From assembly GCA_937897215.1 (NCBI GenBank), contig CALCBQ010000186.1, positions 1 to 13,180 on the forward strand: a DNA stretch of 13,180 bases, written 5' to 3'. The number at the start of each line of letters is the position of its first letter. Positions within the stretch are counted from its first letter, which is position 1. Both the position numbers and the translations under genes were made by a program. Below, piece by piece: positions 7,313-13,180 of the stretch. A model generated the notes under the pieces. It was not told where the DNA came from. It ran no database searches and saw only the letters and a list, made by a program, of their open reading frames with translations. The stretch is from an uncultured Clostridia bacterium (GTDB lineage Bacteria; Bacillota; Clostridia; Oscillospirales; Acutalibacteraceae).

Positions 7313-7343
7313 ATATAAAATAAATTTTATGGAGATGATTAAT

Positions 7344-7952
7344 ATGATTCGAAACGAAGCAATGTTCAAACTTAGTTATGGCTTGTACATTTTAAGTGCA
7401 CGCGAAAATGATAAAGATAACGCTTGTATTATAAATACCGCTTGTCAGATTACTGATAATCCTAAAAAAATTACTATAGCCGTCAATAAAGATAATTTAA
7501 CATGTGAAATGATTGAAAGAACAAAACTATTTACAATTTCTGTTCTTTCAACCGAAGCAACTTTTGATTTAATTAAAAGATTTGGATTTGCAAGCGGTCG
7601 TGATACTGATAAATTTGCAGGTTTTAATGACCACTACAGAACTGAAAATGGAACATATTTCATCTGTGAAGGTACTAATGCATACATTTCTTGCACAGTA
7701 ACTGATTCTATTGATTGCGGCTCACATACTTTATTTATTTGTGATGTTACTGAGGCAGAAACATTATCAGATGAACCATCTGCAACATATCAGTATTATT
7801 TTGACCATATCAAACCAAAACCTGAAACTAAAAAGAAGAAGGGTTATATCTGTAAGATTTGCGGTTATGTTTATGAGGGCGACGAATTACCTGAAGATTT
7901 TATTTGTCCTATTTGTAAACATGGTGCAGAAGATTTTGAACCAATAGAATAA
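7344..7952 (+). CDS. hrb: High-molecular-weight rubredoxin (flavin reductase-rubredoxin fusion)
   Basis: This is a 202-residue redox protein: an FMN-binding flavin-reductase-like domain (about 3-155) joined by a Lys-rich linker (159-166) to a C-terminal rubredoxin (167-202). The flavin domain starts MIRNEAMFKLSYGLYILSA and contains TACQITDNP and FGFASGRDTDKF as in Hrb-type proteins. The iron centre is C170-x2-C173 and C188-x2-C191. Only 14 residues separate the two pairs, so this is the short rubredoxin type, lacking the longer loop of classical rubredoxins. Hrb in acetogens passes electrons from NADH to flavodiiron proteins that reduce O2 or NO; a similar defence role is inferred. No flavodiiron gene is in the window. 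ATG 7344 is chosen for its GGAG at 7331-7334; the frame is open further upstream but would cross the promoter. Confidence 0.9.
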   Translation: MIRNEAMFKLSYGLYILSARENDKDNACIINTACQITDNPKKITIAVNKDNLTCEMIERTKLFTISVLSTEATFDLIKRFGFASGRDTDKFAGFNDHYRTENGTYFICEGTNAYISCTVTDSIDCGSHTLFICDVTEAETLSDEPSATYQYYFDHIKPKPETKKKKGYICKICGYVYEGDELPEDFICPICKHGAEDFEPIE

Positions 7953-7959
7953 AAAAACT

Positions 7960-7996
7960 AAGCGTAGCAACCATCAAAGGTTGTTACGCTTTTTTA
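7960..7996. terminator. Terminator after the rubredoxin fusion gene, possibly bidirectional
   Basis: A 13-bp stem with one G-U pair joins 7960-7972 to 7979-7991 (AAGCGTAGCAACC / GGTTGTTACGCTT) and is followed by six T. A run of seven A at 7951-7957 supplies a T tract on the other strand, so it may also end the cohesin operon coming from the right. Confidence 0.9.
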
Positions 7997-8090
7997 ATAT
8001 ACTGATTTGGTTTTCTGTAAGATAACCTTTCGAAATCATCATTTTGATAATCTCAATTTTTTCTTCATTTGTTATGTATTTCTTCTGCAT
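7974..8090 (-). CDS. Possible 38-residue SHOCT-like microprotein
   Basis: A short charged frame encodes 38 residues starting MQKKYITNEEKIEI. The stretch KIEIIKMMISKGYLTENQISILKK resembles the SHOCT motif (a short helix, a Gly, then L/I-T-E and a second helix) found at the C-terminus of many membrane proteins. Support for translation is a GGTGAT sequence at 8095-8100 exactly 4 nt before ATG 8090, the same arrangement seen before two other genes in the window. It lies 40 nt after the zinc-ribbon gene on the same strand. Against it: its stop falls inside the terminator hairpin and it is very short. The frame is open upstream to 8249, but that part overlaps the zinc-ribbon gene and looks non-coding. 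Confidence 0.4.
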   Translation of the reverse strand: MQKKYITNEEKIEIIKMMISKGYLTENQISILKKRNNL

Positions 8091-8130
8091 TTTTATCACC
8101 ATTAAATGATATGCAGAAATACATAGAATA

Positions 8131-8322
8131 TTACTTAAGTACCTCAGTTTTTTCAACTCGGCTATAAATAATGCTTGAACATTCTTTGCAGATTGTATGT
8201 TCAACAACAGTAGCAAACGATTTAATTCTATCGCGATAAACGGCACCATCGTTAATTTGGTAACCTTTAGTTAAATCCTTTGAGCCACAATATGGACATT
8301 CTTCAATTATAATATTTTTCAT
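8131..8322 (-). CDS. Small zinc-ribbon protein of unknown function
   Basis: A 63-residue protein with two cysteine pairs, C9-x2-C12 (CPYCGS) and C45-x2-C48 (CKEC), spaced as in a zinc ribbon. Between them is GYQINDGAVYRDRIK. Similar small ribbon proteins occur in Firmicutes and are usually unannotated; a nucleic-acid or protein-binding role is possible but not shown. ATG 8322 has AAGAGGTAG upstream (about 8328-8335), which overlaps the stop codon of the cohesin gene, and only 5 nt separate the two genes, so they are very probably co-transcribed. There is no signal peptide or membrane helix, so it should be cytoplasmic, unlike its upstream partner. Confidence 0.75.
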   Translation of the reverse strand: MKNIIIEECPYCGSKDLTKGYQINDGAVYRDRIKSFATVVEHTICKECSSIIYSRVEKTEVLK

Positions 8323-8327
8323 AGATA

Positions 8328-9035
8328 CTACCTCTTTTTCTTGCTGATAATTAAATAGACAACCGCTCCGAATATAAGTATTAAACCTGCAACTACCAAT
8401 CCAATGACAATTTTGACATTATCGCCATTGCCGTCATTATTATTTTGATTATTATAAGTTGTATTTTCTGTTGTAGATTTATCATCTTGGTTGGATGGTA
8501 GGTCAGTATTCTCAACAGAAGTTGATTCAGTTGTAGATTCAGTATTAACAACAGTATTATTTATAATCTTTACAGTTGAATTTTTTACTGTATAGGGCAA
8601 TTTTTCAAGATTTTCACTAACAAAATCCCCTGCGCTTGGAATTATAATTTTAACGCTACTTTCCCCTTCTGCATTTTCAAGTGCTTTAAACTTAACAGTG
8701 AATAAAATACCTTCAGAAGTGATTGCATAATCTGGAGACAAATAAGTAAATCTCACATTATTGGGTGTATTCTTTATACTTATCATTGCATCCTCATCAA
8801 TTATTGCACCTTTTTCAGCGGATACATACTCAAGTTTTGATGCATCATATTCTAAATCTATTACCGCACCACTTAATTTTGAATTATCACTTATAAATAC
8901 TTTTAATTCAAATTCATCGCCCGCATACACAGTTGCATCTGTAACTTTCAACTCAACAGTTGACTTAGCAGAAACAGGTATTATTACTGCTAACAATACA
9001 AAGATAGTCAGCATCATTGAAATTATTCTTTTCAT
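8328..9035 (-). CDS. Membrane-anchored cohesin-domain protein
   Basis: This is a 235-residue surface protein. Residues 1-23 are a Sec signal (KR then a hydrophobic core, cut after VSA). Residues about 27-157 form one cohesin-type beta domain: VYAGDEFELKVFISD, then GAVIDLEYDASKLEYVSAEKG, then SEGILFTVKFKALENAEG, the usual pattern of cohesins that bind dockerins or related modules. A Ser/Thr/Asn-rich linker (158-205) leads to a transmembrane helix (208-230) and the tail SKKKR. There is no LPXTG sortase signal, so anchoring is by the helix. I chose ATG 9035 over 9080 because GGTGAT lies 4 nt upstream (9040-9045) and the signal peptide then begins MKRI. No dockerin or glycoside hydrolase gene is in the window, so a cellulosome role is open; cohesin-like domains also occur in unrelated surface proteins. 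Confidence 0.82.
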   Translation of the reverse strand: MKRIISMMLTIFVLLAVIIPVSAKSTVELKVTDATVYAGDEFELKVFISDNSKLSGAVIDLEYDASKLEYVSAEKGAIIDEDAMISIKNTPNNVRFTYLSPDYAITSEGILFTVKFKALENAEGESSVKIIIPSAGDFVSENLEKLPYTVKNSTVKIINNTVVNTESTTESTSVENTDLPSNQDDKSTTENTTYNNQNNNDGNGDNVKIVIGLVVAGLILIFGAVVYLIISKKKR

Positions 9036-9051
9036 TTTAATCACCACTGAT

Positions 9052-9074
9052 ATAATACCACAAACTGCATTATA
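9052..9074 (-). promoter_or_regulatory. Possible -10 elements for the cohesin operon
   Basis: On the minus strand TATAAT (9074-9069) has no good -35 box. TATTAT with an upstream TGG (9057-9052) has a weak TTGTAT 17 bp before it but would place the transcription start inside the GGTGAT at 9045-9040. One of the two probably drives the operon, since a terminator separates it from the upstream transporter genes. Confidence 0.4.
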
Positions 9075-9080
9075 ATACAA

Positions 9081-9110
9081 GAAAAAATCCTCTGCTAAAA
9101 CACAGAGGAT
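9081..9110 (-). terminator. Rho-independent terminator of the polar amino acid importer operon
   Basis: Read on the minus strand, ATCCTCTG (9110-9103) pairs with CAGAGGAT (9094-9087) around an 8-nt loop, followed by a T run ending at 9082. It begins 5 nt after the ATPase gene stop. Confidence 0.88.
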
Positions 9111-9115
9111 AGATT

Positions 9116-9889
9116 CTAATCCTTTAATGAGGAACTTAAAAATTCTTTTAATCGTGGACTTTGTGGATTTTCAAACAAATCAACAGGATTACCAATTTCT
9201 TCAATGATACCATCTGCCATAAATATAACTTTATCAGATACATTTTTAGCGAAATTCATTTCATGAGTAACAATAATCATCGTTGTGTCCCCATCACGAA
9301 GTTCACGGATTACACGAAGAACTTCTCCTGTAAGTTCAGGGTCTAAAGCACTTGTTGGCTCGTCAAAACAAAGAATTTTAGGCGAAAGCATTAAAGCACG
9401 TGCAATAGCAACACGCTGTTGCTGTCCGCCAGAAAGTTCGCACGGATATGCATCGACTTTATCTTCAAGACCAACTCTTTTAAGAAGTTCAATGGCACGA
9501 TTATCAATTTCTTTAAGTTTCTCTTTATTATTCTTTTTTACATCTTCAAGAAGTTGAACGGCTAATGTAAGATTTTTAAGAATACTATATTGTGGGAAAA
9601 GATTAAATGACTGGAAAACGAGACCAAAATTCAATCTTTTTTGTCGAAGCTGTGAATCCTTTTGACTTAAATCAGTTGCAAAATCCACAAGCAAATCATC
9701 GTCAACAAAAATCTTACCCTGTTCTGCAAATTCAAGAAAGTTCAAGCATCTTAACAGTGTAGTTTTACCACTACCAGATGAGCCGATAATAGATAAAACC
9801 TCGCCTTTTTCTAATGTAAAACTGATATCTTTTAAAACTTCGACATTACCGAAGCTCTTTTTTATATTTTCTACTTTTAATATAGACAT
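9116..9889 (-). CDS. Polar amino acid ABC transporter ATP-binding protein (GlnQ type)
   Basis: This is the cytoplasmic ATPase that drives a polar amino acid importer; 257 residues. Walker A is GSSGSGKT at 36-43, the Q-loop is VFQSFNLFPQ with Q93, the signature is LSGGQ at 152-156 followed by QQRVAIARAL, Walker B is ILCFDEPTSALDPE with D176/E177, and the switch is H209 in VTHEM. The arrangement is that of GlnQ/HisP. Compared with GlnQ it has a somewhat longer charged insert (VKKNNKEKLKEI, 117-128) in the helical subdomain. GGAG about 10 nt upstream overlaps the end of the permease gene, whose stop is only 5 nt away, so the two are coupled. Substrate cannot be assigned from this subunit. Confidence 0.95.
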   Translation of the reverse strand: MSILKVENIKKSFGNVEVLKDISFTLEKGEVLSIIGSSGSGKTTLLRCLNFLEFAEQGKIFVDDDLLVDFATDLSQKDSQLRQKRLNFGLVFQSFNLFPQYSILKNLTLAVQLLEDVKKNNKEKLKEIDNRAIELLKRVGLEDKVDAYPCELSGGQQQRVAIARALMLSPKILCFDEPTSALDPELTGEVLRVIRELRDGDTTMIIVTHEMNFAKNVSDKVIFMADGIIEEIGNPVDLFENPQSPRLKEFLSSSLKD

Positions 9890-9894
9890 TTTTA

Positions 9895-10539
9895 TTAACT
9901 CCGATAATAATCAAATTTCTTTTCAATATAGTTGAACAACAATGTAAGAATACCACAGAATGCAAGGAAGAATAATGCTGTGTAGAACAACGGCCAAATT
10001 ATACCTTTACTTGTAAAGTCTGTGGCTTGCATAAGAATTTCAGAAACCGCAATAACGCGAGCCAAAGATGTATCTTTTACAAGTGTAATAATCTCGTTAC
10101 TCATAGGTGGAATAATACGCTTAACAACCTGCATTAACACAACCTTAAAGAAAATCTGAGATTTTGTCATACCAAGTACCTGACCGGCTTCATACTGCCC
10201 TTTTGGAATGCTTTCAATTCCACCACGGTATATTTCTGAAAAATATGCGGCATAGTTAATAACAAATGCAATTAGAGCAGCAGTCATACGGGATTTCATT
10301 GGAGTGTCAAATAACAGTCCCGGAACATAAAAGACCACAAAAAGCTGGAGCATCAGAGGCGTACCTCTGATGACCCAGACAAATGCTTTTGTTATGAACT
10401 TTAAAATTTTAATTTTTGACATAGAGCCCATAGAAATGATTAATCCTAAAGGCAATGAAAAAAGTAATGTAGCACCGAATAGATAACAGTTTTGTAAAAA
10501 GCCCTCTAATAATTCAATGCTTACCTGAACAAAAGACAT
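9895..10539 (-). CDS. Polar amino acid ABC transporter permease (HisM/GlnP type)
   Basis: This is the membrane subunit of the importer, 214 residues, normal for the His/Glu/Gln permease family. The conserved N-terminal features are GATLLFSLPLGLI and WVIRGTPLMLQLFVVFY. The EAA loop that contacts the ATPase reads EIYRGGIESIPKGQYEAGQV, followed by LGM and the helix with RIIPPMSNEIITLVKDTSLA. About five membrane helices are visible. Only one permease gene is present, so it probably works as a homodimer. AGGAG with an 8-nt spacer precedes ATG 10539. It lies between the binding-protein gene (15 nt upstream) and the ATPase gene. Confidence 0.95.
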   Translation of the reverse strand: MSFVQVSIELLEGFLQNCYLFGATLLFSLPLGLIISMGSMSKIKILKFITKAFVWVIRGTPLMLQLFVVFYVPGLLFDTPMKSRMTAALIAFVINYAAYFSEIYRGGIESIPKGQYEAGQVLGMTKSQIFFKVVLMQVVKRIIPPMSNEIITLVKDTSLARVIAVSEILMQATDFTSKGIIWPLFYTALFFLAFCGILTLLFNYIEKKFDYYRS

Positions 10540-10554
10540 TAAATTAACTCCTAA

Positions 10555-11349
10555 TTAGTCCGCTTTTACAACAACGGCTTGTTTATTCTGCATATAAGGG
10601 ATTGTAACCTGCATATTTTCTGCTCTTTCAGGAGTAATTGTCATACCATTCCAGATACAGTCAATGTTTTTACTTGCAAGTTCTGTTTCTTTTGAGTTCC
10701 AGTCAATAACCTGGAATTTAACTTCAAGACCAAGTTTTGCAGCAACTGCTTTTGCAAATTCTGTTTCAAAACCAATAAGTTCGCCATTTTCATCATTGTA
10801 GTTCATTGGTGAAAAAAGAGTAATACCAACTACAAGAGTACCTTTATTCTTGATGTATTCCCAGTCTGATTCTTCAGCTTCAACTTGCTTGTATGTACCG
10901 TCGCCAAGAAGAAGGTCCTGAAGTTTATATTTTGTAGCAATTGTGTTAAGAGTACCATCTGCTTTAAGTTCATTGATTGCCTTGTTTACATAGTTAACAG
11001 CATCTGAATTCTTTCTGAATGCAATACCGTATTCTTCAGGTGCAAATGAAACATCTTCAACAAGTTTAAGATTAGCAAAGTCTGTACCCTCGCCGATTGA
11101 ACCAATTGACATAACATAGTCAATAACTGCCATATCTGCTGTACCTGCAGAAACTTCCATAAGTGCTTTTGCCTGAGTATCAACAGGTGTTTTTGTGAAT
11201 GCTTCGAAATACTTATCAGTATTCATAACTTCTTCGCCTGCTGAACCAGCTTCAGCAACAACGATTTGTGCTGTATCGCCACAACCAGCAAAGCACATTG
11301 CCATCATAAGTACTGCCATAAGGACAGCAAGTAATTTTTTCATTTTCAT
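10555..11349 (-). CDS. Polar amino acid ABC transporter binding lipoprotein, circularly permuted
   Basis: This is the extracellular amino acid binding lipoprotein (SBP_bac_3 family) of the importer, 264 residues. The signal ends in a lipobox, CFAGC, with Cys23 as the lipidated residue. The domain order is swapped. Residues 29-148 correspond to the usual C-terminal part: VAEAGSAGEEV, then a segment with AGTADMAVIDY (Asp77 probably binds the ligand amino group), then EEYGIAFRKNSD and INELKADGTLNTIATKY, normally the last helix. Residues 163-264 correspond to the usual N-terminal part: GTLVVGITLFSPMNY, then GFETEFAKAVAAKLG (the family signature, at 193) and GMTITPERAENM (Arg242 probably binds the carboxylate), ending at the hinge strand QAVVVKAD. 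About 15 residues join the old C- and N-termini. The mature length is one domain set, not a duplication. AAGGAG precedes ATG 11349. Family confidence is high; the permutation is my reading. Confidence 0.93.
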   Translation of the reverse strand: MKMKKLLAVLMAVLMMAMCFAGCGDTAQIVVAEAGSAGEEVMNTDKYFEAFTKTPVDTQAKALMEVSAGTADMAVIDYVMSIGSIGEGTDFANLKLVEDVSFAPEEYGIAFRKNSDAVNYVNKAINELKADGTLNTIATKYKLQDLLLGDGTYKQVEAEESDWEYIKNKGTLVVGITLFSPMNYNDENGELIGFETEFAKAVAAKLGLEVKFQVIDWNSKETELASKNIDCIWNGMTITPERAENMQVTIPYMQNKQAVVVKAD

Positions 11350-11392
11350 AATTTTAACTCCTTTTAGTGTGTTAAAGTGATAATACGCTAAT

Positions 11393-11421
11393 ATAATACA
11401 TTAATAAATAGGTTTTGTCAA
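11393..11421 (-). promoter_or_regulatory. Promoter of the polar amino acid importer operon
   Basis: On the minus strand TTGACA (11421-11416) and TATTAT (11398-11393) are 17 bp apart, a strong sigma-A-type promoter. The leader is about 35 nt. The -35 box overlaps the stop codon (11418-11420) of the upstream membrane-protein gene. Confidence 0.75.
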
Positions 11422-11951
11422 CTAAAATTAATATCAGAAATTAAGTTTTCGAAAAGATTTTCTGCTTTTTTACATTCTTCTTCAGTTTCTTTTGATTTTT
11501 TGAACACAAGTCCAACCGATGCAACTATAATTAAACCAAGAATTCCTGCAGAAAAAACGCTCATAGCATTCAATTTATATAGATAGAAGAGATATGCGAG
11601 AATTCCAAAAACAGCAAGTATATATGTTAATCTTATCAATGGGTCATAAAGTTTATCATAAACCATTGCATACTCAATATATGAACCATTTTCATCGCTA
11701 CCCACATCAACAAGATAATGATATCTGTCAAAAGTCATTGGTTGCAATTGTTTGTTACGAGTGTAAATGTATTTTACTTTATACATTTTATCAAGCTTAT
11801 AAAACTTACCGAAAATGCCTGTCATATCATCTTCAGCTGTAGGAGTTTTGAATGCAACATTTAATTTTTCACGAATTTTAAGTGTTGTTGCATCAATGTA
11901 TATCTTTTTCGGTTCAGTTAATTGCTTATAATGAAATTTATTTATCTCCAT
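11418..11951 (-). CDS. Two-helix membrane protein of unknown function
   Basis: I do not recognise this 177-residue protein. It has a polar N-terminal region of about 104 residues rich in Lys, Tyr and Asp with no clear motif, two hydrophobic helices (about 105-126 and 131-150) joined by a very short turn, and a charged Lys/Glu C-terminal tail. There is no signal peptide, so both ends are probably cytoplasmic and the helices form a hairpin. The region with YKVKYIYTRNKQL and FDRYHYLVDVGSD looks like beta strands, and the layout resembles small stress or signalling membrane proteins without matching one. GGTGAT lies 4 nt before ATG 11951, which decides the start. It has the same orientation as the amino acid importer genes but is separated from them by a promoter; co-function is not implied. 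Confidence 0.7.
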   Translation of the reverse strand: MEINKFHYKQLTEPKKIYIDATTLKIREKLNVAFKTPTAEDDMTGIFGKFYKLDKMYKVKYIYTRNKQLQPMTFDRYHYLVDVGSDENGSYIEYAMVYDKLYDPLIRLTYILAVFGILAYLFYLYKLNAMSVFSAGILGLIIVASVGLVFKKSKETEEECKKAENLFENLISDINFS

Positions 11952-11967
11952 TTATATCACCGCATTT

Positions 11968-11996
11968 ATTCTATAATAATTTCTTGCAAGTTTCAA
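11968..11996 (-). promoter_or_regulatory. Candidate promoter of the two-helix membrane protein gene
   Basis: On the minus strand TTGAAA (11996-11991) and TAGAAT (11973-11968) are 17 bp apart. The start site would fall very close to the GGTGAT ribosome binding site, giving a leader of only about 10 nt, which makes this less certain. Confidence 0.45.
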
Positions 11997-12012
11997 GTTG
12001 ATATGTTATATT
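11984..12012 (+). promoter_or_regulatory. Promoter of the pseudouridine synthase gene
   Basis: TTGCAA at 11984-11989 and TATATT at 12007-12012 are 17 bp apart, and TGT just before the -10 makes it an extended -10 promoter. It overlaps the divergent promoter for the gene at 11951, so the two may interfere. Confidence 0.5.
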
Positions 12013-12039
12013 TAATTGAATAAATTTTGAGGTGTAGAT

Positions 12040-13002
12040 GTGAAAAGTTTTACAATCAATAAAAATGATGCTGACCAGCGTCTTGACAAATTCATAACCA
12101 AATCCGTTCCCCTACTTCCAAAAACGCTTATGTATAAGTACATAAGAATTAAAAGAATTAAGGTAAACGGTAAGCGTGCTGAGATTTCAACAAGACTTAA
12201 TCTCGGCGATGTTGTTGATATGTATATTAACGACGAGTTTTTTGAAAAAGCACCTGAAAAATATGATTTTATTAAAGCATCCAAAAATCTGAATATCATT
12301 TATGAAGATGATAACATTATTCTTTGTGATAAAAAAGTTGGCATACTCTCCCACCCTGACGATAATGAATATATTGATACATTGATTGGCAGAATAAAGC
12401 GTTATCTTTATGAAAAAGGCGAATACAAACCTGACGACGAAATTTCATTTGTGCCATCTCTTGTAAACAGAATTGACCGTAATACAGGTGGTATTGTTAT
12501 TGCAGCAAAAAATGCTGAAACACTTCGTATTCTTAACCAAAAAATGAAAGACCGTGAGTTACACAAATTTTATCTTTGCATAGTTCACGGCGAAATTAAG
12601 AAAAAGAGCGGACTTCTTGAGGGGTACCTTGTTAAAGATGAAAGTAAAAACAAAGTTACTGTTTCAAAAAAGAAAATGGAAGATTCAAAAGAAATTCGTA
12701 CTAAATACAATGTGATTGATACTGATGGGAATTTGTCGCTTGTTGAGGTTGAATTGCTTACAGGAAGAACACATCAAATTAGAGCACATTTTGCATCAAT
12801 CGGTCATCCACTTTTGGGTGACGGAAAATATGGCACAAATGCTCAAAATAAGAAATATGGCTATAAGAAGCAATTTTTATATTCATATAAACTTGTGTTT
12901 GATTTCACAACAGATGCAGGAATACTTGAATACTTAAATCATAAAGAGTTTGAAGTTGACGATGTTTGGTTTAAGAATGAGTTTTATAATAAGGGTTTAT
13001 AA
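12040..13002 (+). CDS. RluA-family rRNA pseudouridine synthase
   Basis: This enzyme of the RluA/RluC/RluD family converts specific uridines in RNA, typically 23S rRNA, to pseudouridine; 320 residues. The N-terminal S4 RNA-binding domain covers about 13-62 (ADQRLDKFI through KVNGKRAEISTRLNLGDVV). The catalytic domain starts near 84 with IIYEDDNIILCDKKVGILSHP. The catalytic motif is NRIDRNTGG with Asp146 as the nucleophile; most homologues have HRLDxxTSG, so His-to-Asn and Ser-to-Gly changes are seen here. The C-terminal family motif GRTHQIRAHFASIGHPLLGD is intact. Translation starts at GTG 12040 with GAGGTG at 12029-12034; the overlapping ATG at 12038 is followed by a stop. It ends at a terminator shared with ligA. 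The exact target uridine cannot be told from sequence. Confidence 0.93.
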   Translation: MKSFTINKNDADQRLDKFITKSVPLLPKTLMYKYIRIKRIKVNGKRAEISTRLNLGDVVDMYINDEFFEKAPEKYDFIKASKNLNIIYEDDNIILCDKKVGILSHPDDNEYIDTLIGRIKRYLYEKGEYKPDDEISFVPSLVNRIDRNTGGIVIAAKNAETLRILNQKMKDRELHKFYLCIVHGEIKKKSGLLEGYLVKDESKNKVTVSKKKMEDSKEIRTKYNVIDTDGNLSLVEVELLTGRTHQIRAHFASIGHPLLGDGKYGTNAQNKKYGYKKQFLYSYKLVFDFTTDAGILEYLNHKEFEVDDVWFKNEFYNKGL

Positions 13003-13004
13003 AG

Positions 13005-13038
13005 ACAAAAGGACGGTTTTATCAAACCGTCCTTTTGT
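13005..13038. terminator. Bidirectional terminator between convergent pseudouridine synthase and ligA
   Basis: A perfect 15-bp stem pairs 13005-13019 (ACAAAAGGACGGTTT) with 13024-13038 around a TATC loop. It lies 2 nt after the pseudouridine synthase stop and overlaps the last base of the ligA stop codon, so it can serve both transcripts. Confidence 0.9.
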
Positions 13039-13180
13039 TATTTTATCATTTCAGCGAATTGTTCTTCGTTGATTATTGTAATGCCTAAATCTATGGCTTT
13101 TTGGAGTTTTGAGCCAGCTGCCTCGCCTGCTAAAACATAAGTTGTTTTCTTTGATACAGATGAAGATGCTTTACCACCGT
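13038..13180 (-). CDS. ligA: NAD-dependent DNA ligase, C-terminal BRCT fragment
   Basis: Only the last 46 residues are in the window; the gene continues past its right edge and this fragment is too short to show any start. Read on the minus strand it begins GGKASSSVSKKTTYVLAGEA, then AGSKLQKAIDLGITIINEEQF and a stop at 13038-13040. This is the standard end of the BRCT domain of bacterial LigA, where GGKvsgSVSkkTdYvvaGe.aGSKL.KA..LGI.ii.E is conserved. LigA joins nicks during replication and repair. Identification rests on this tail alone, but the motif is specific. Confidence 0.87.
   Translation of the reverse strand, partial: GGKASSSVSKKTTYVLAGEAAGSKLQKAIDLGITIINEEQFAEMIK

Noticed and set aside
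7023..7343. Upstream in-frame extension of the rubredoxin fusion gene
   Set aside because: It would run antisense through the nhaC start and both promoters and adds low-complexity residues; the SD at 7331 fixes the start at 7344.
7150..7343. Riboswitch in the nhaC leader
   Set aside because: The leader after the proposed start is only about 60 nt and AT-rich, with no recognisable conserved structure.
8091..8249. Long version (91 codons) of the small frame ending at 7974
   Set aside because: The first part overlaps the zinc-ribbon gene in another frame and reads like a shadow; only the last 38 codons have an SD and motif.
9036..9080. ATG 9080 as start of the cohesin gene
   Set aside because: It would place 15 residues before the signal peptide and run through the promoter region; ATG 9035 has GGTGAT at 4 nt and a standard MKR signal start.
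1..13180. CRISPR array, insertion sequence, prophage, tRNA or rRNA
   Set aside because: No regularly spaced repeats, transposase or integrase frames, terminal inverted repeats or tRNA-like cloverleaf sequences were seen on either strand.

Overview
The window looks like chromosomal DNA from a low-GC Gram-positive anaerobe of the class Clostridia, probably the Oscillospiraceae/Ruminococcaceae. Reasons: A+T-rich sequence, strong AGGAGG-type ribosome binding sites, sigma-A-like promoters, a lipoprotein solute-binding protein, a cohesin-domain surface protein, a flavin reductase-rubredoxin fusion and a cytidylate-kinase-like protein. The lineage is inferred from gene content, not measured. I saw no insertion sequence, phage gene, CRISPR array, tRNA or rRNA.

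Layout. Positions 1-5216 (+) carry a branched-chain amino acid (LIV/HAAT) ABC importer: the 3' part of the binding-protein gene, then livH, livM, livG and livF, then a cytidylate-kinase-like gene, closed by a strong terminator. The 138-nt gap after the binding-protein gene holds two stem-loops. Positions 5183-5364 separate convergent genes and hold two terminators plus an orphan near-consensus promoter. Positions 5365-7149 (-) encode an NhaC-family Na+/H+ antiporter with an unusual N-terminal export signal and four CxxC pairs. Divergent from it is a high-molecular-weight rubredoxin (7344-7952, +), whose promoter region holds a Rex-like palindrome.

Positions 7974-9035 (-) form a small operon: a membrane-anchored cohesin-domain protein, a 63-residue zinc-ribbon protein and a possible 38-residue SHOCT-like microprotein. 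Positions 9116-11349 (-) form a polar amino acid ABC importer (binding protein, permease, ATPase) with its own promoter and terminator. A two-helix membrane protein of unknown function (11418-11951, -) is divergent from an RluA-family pseudouridine synthase (12040-13002, +). The window ends in the BRCT tail of NAD-dependent DNA ligase (13038 onward, -).

The most striking observation is that the polar amino acid binding protein (10555-11349) has its halves in swapped order. The segment normally at the C-terminal side (lobe 2 plus the return into lobe 1) follows the lipobox directly, and the segment normally at the N-terminus (the GTLVVG strand through the GMTITPER motif) is at the C-terminus. 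Total length is that of one ordinary binding protein, so this reads as a natural circular permutation. The second notable item is the antiporter with a DnaJ-like cysteine cluster predicted to lie outside the membrane.
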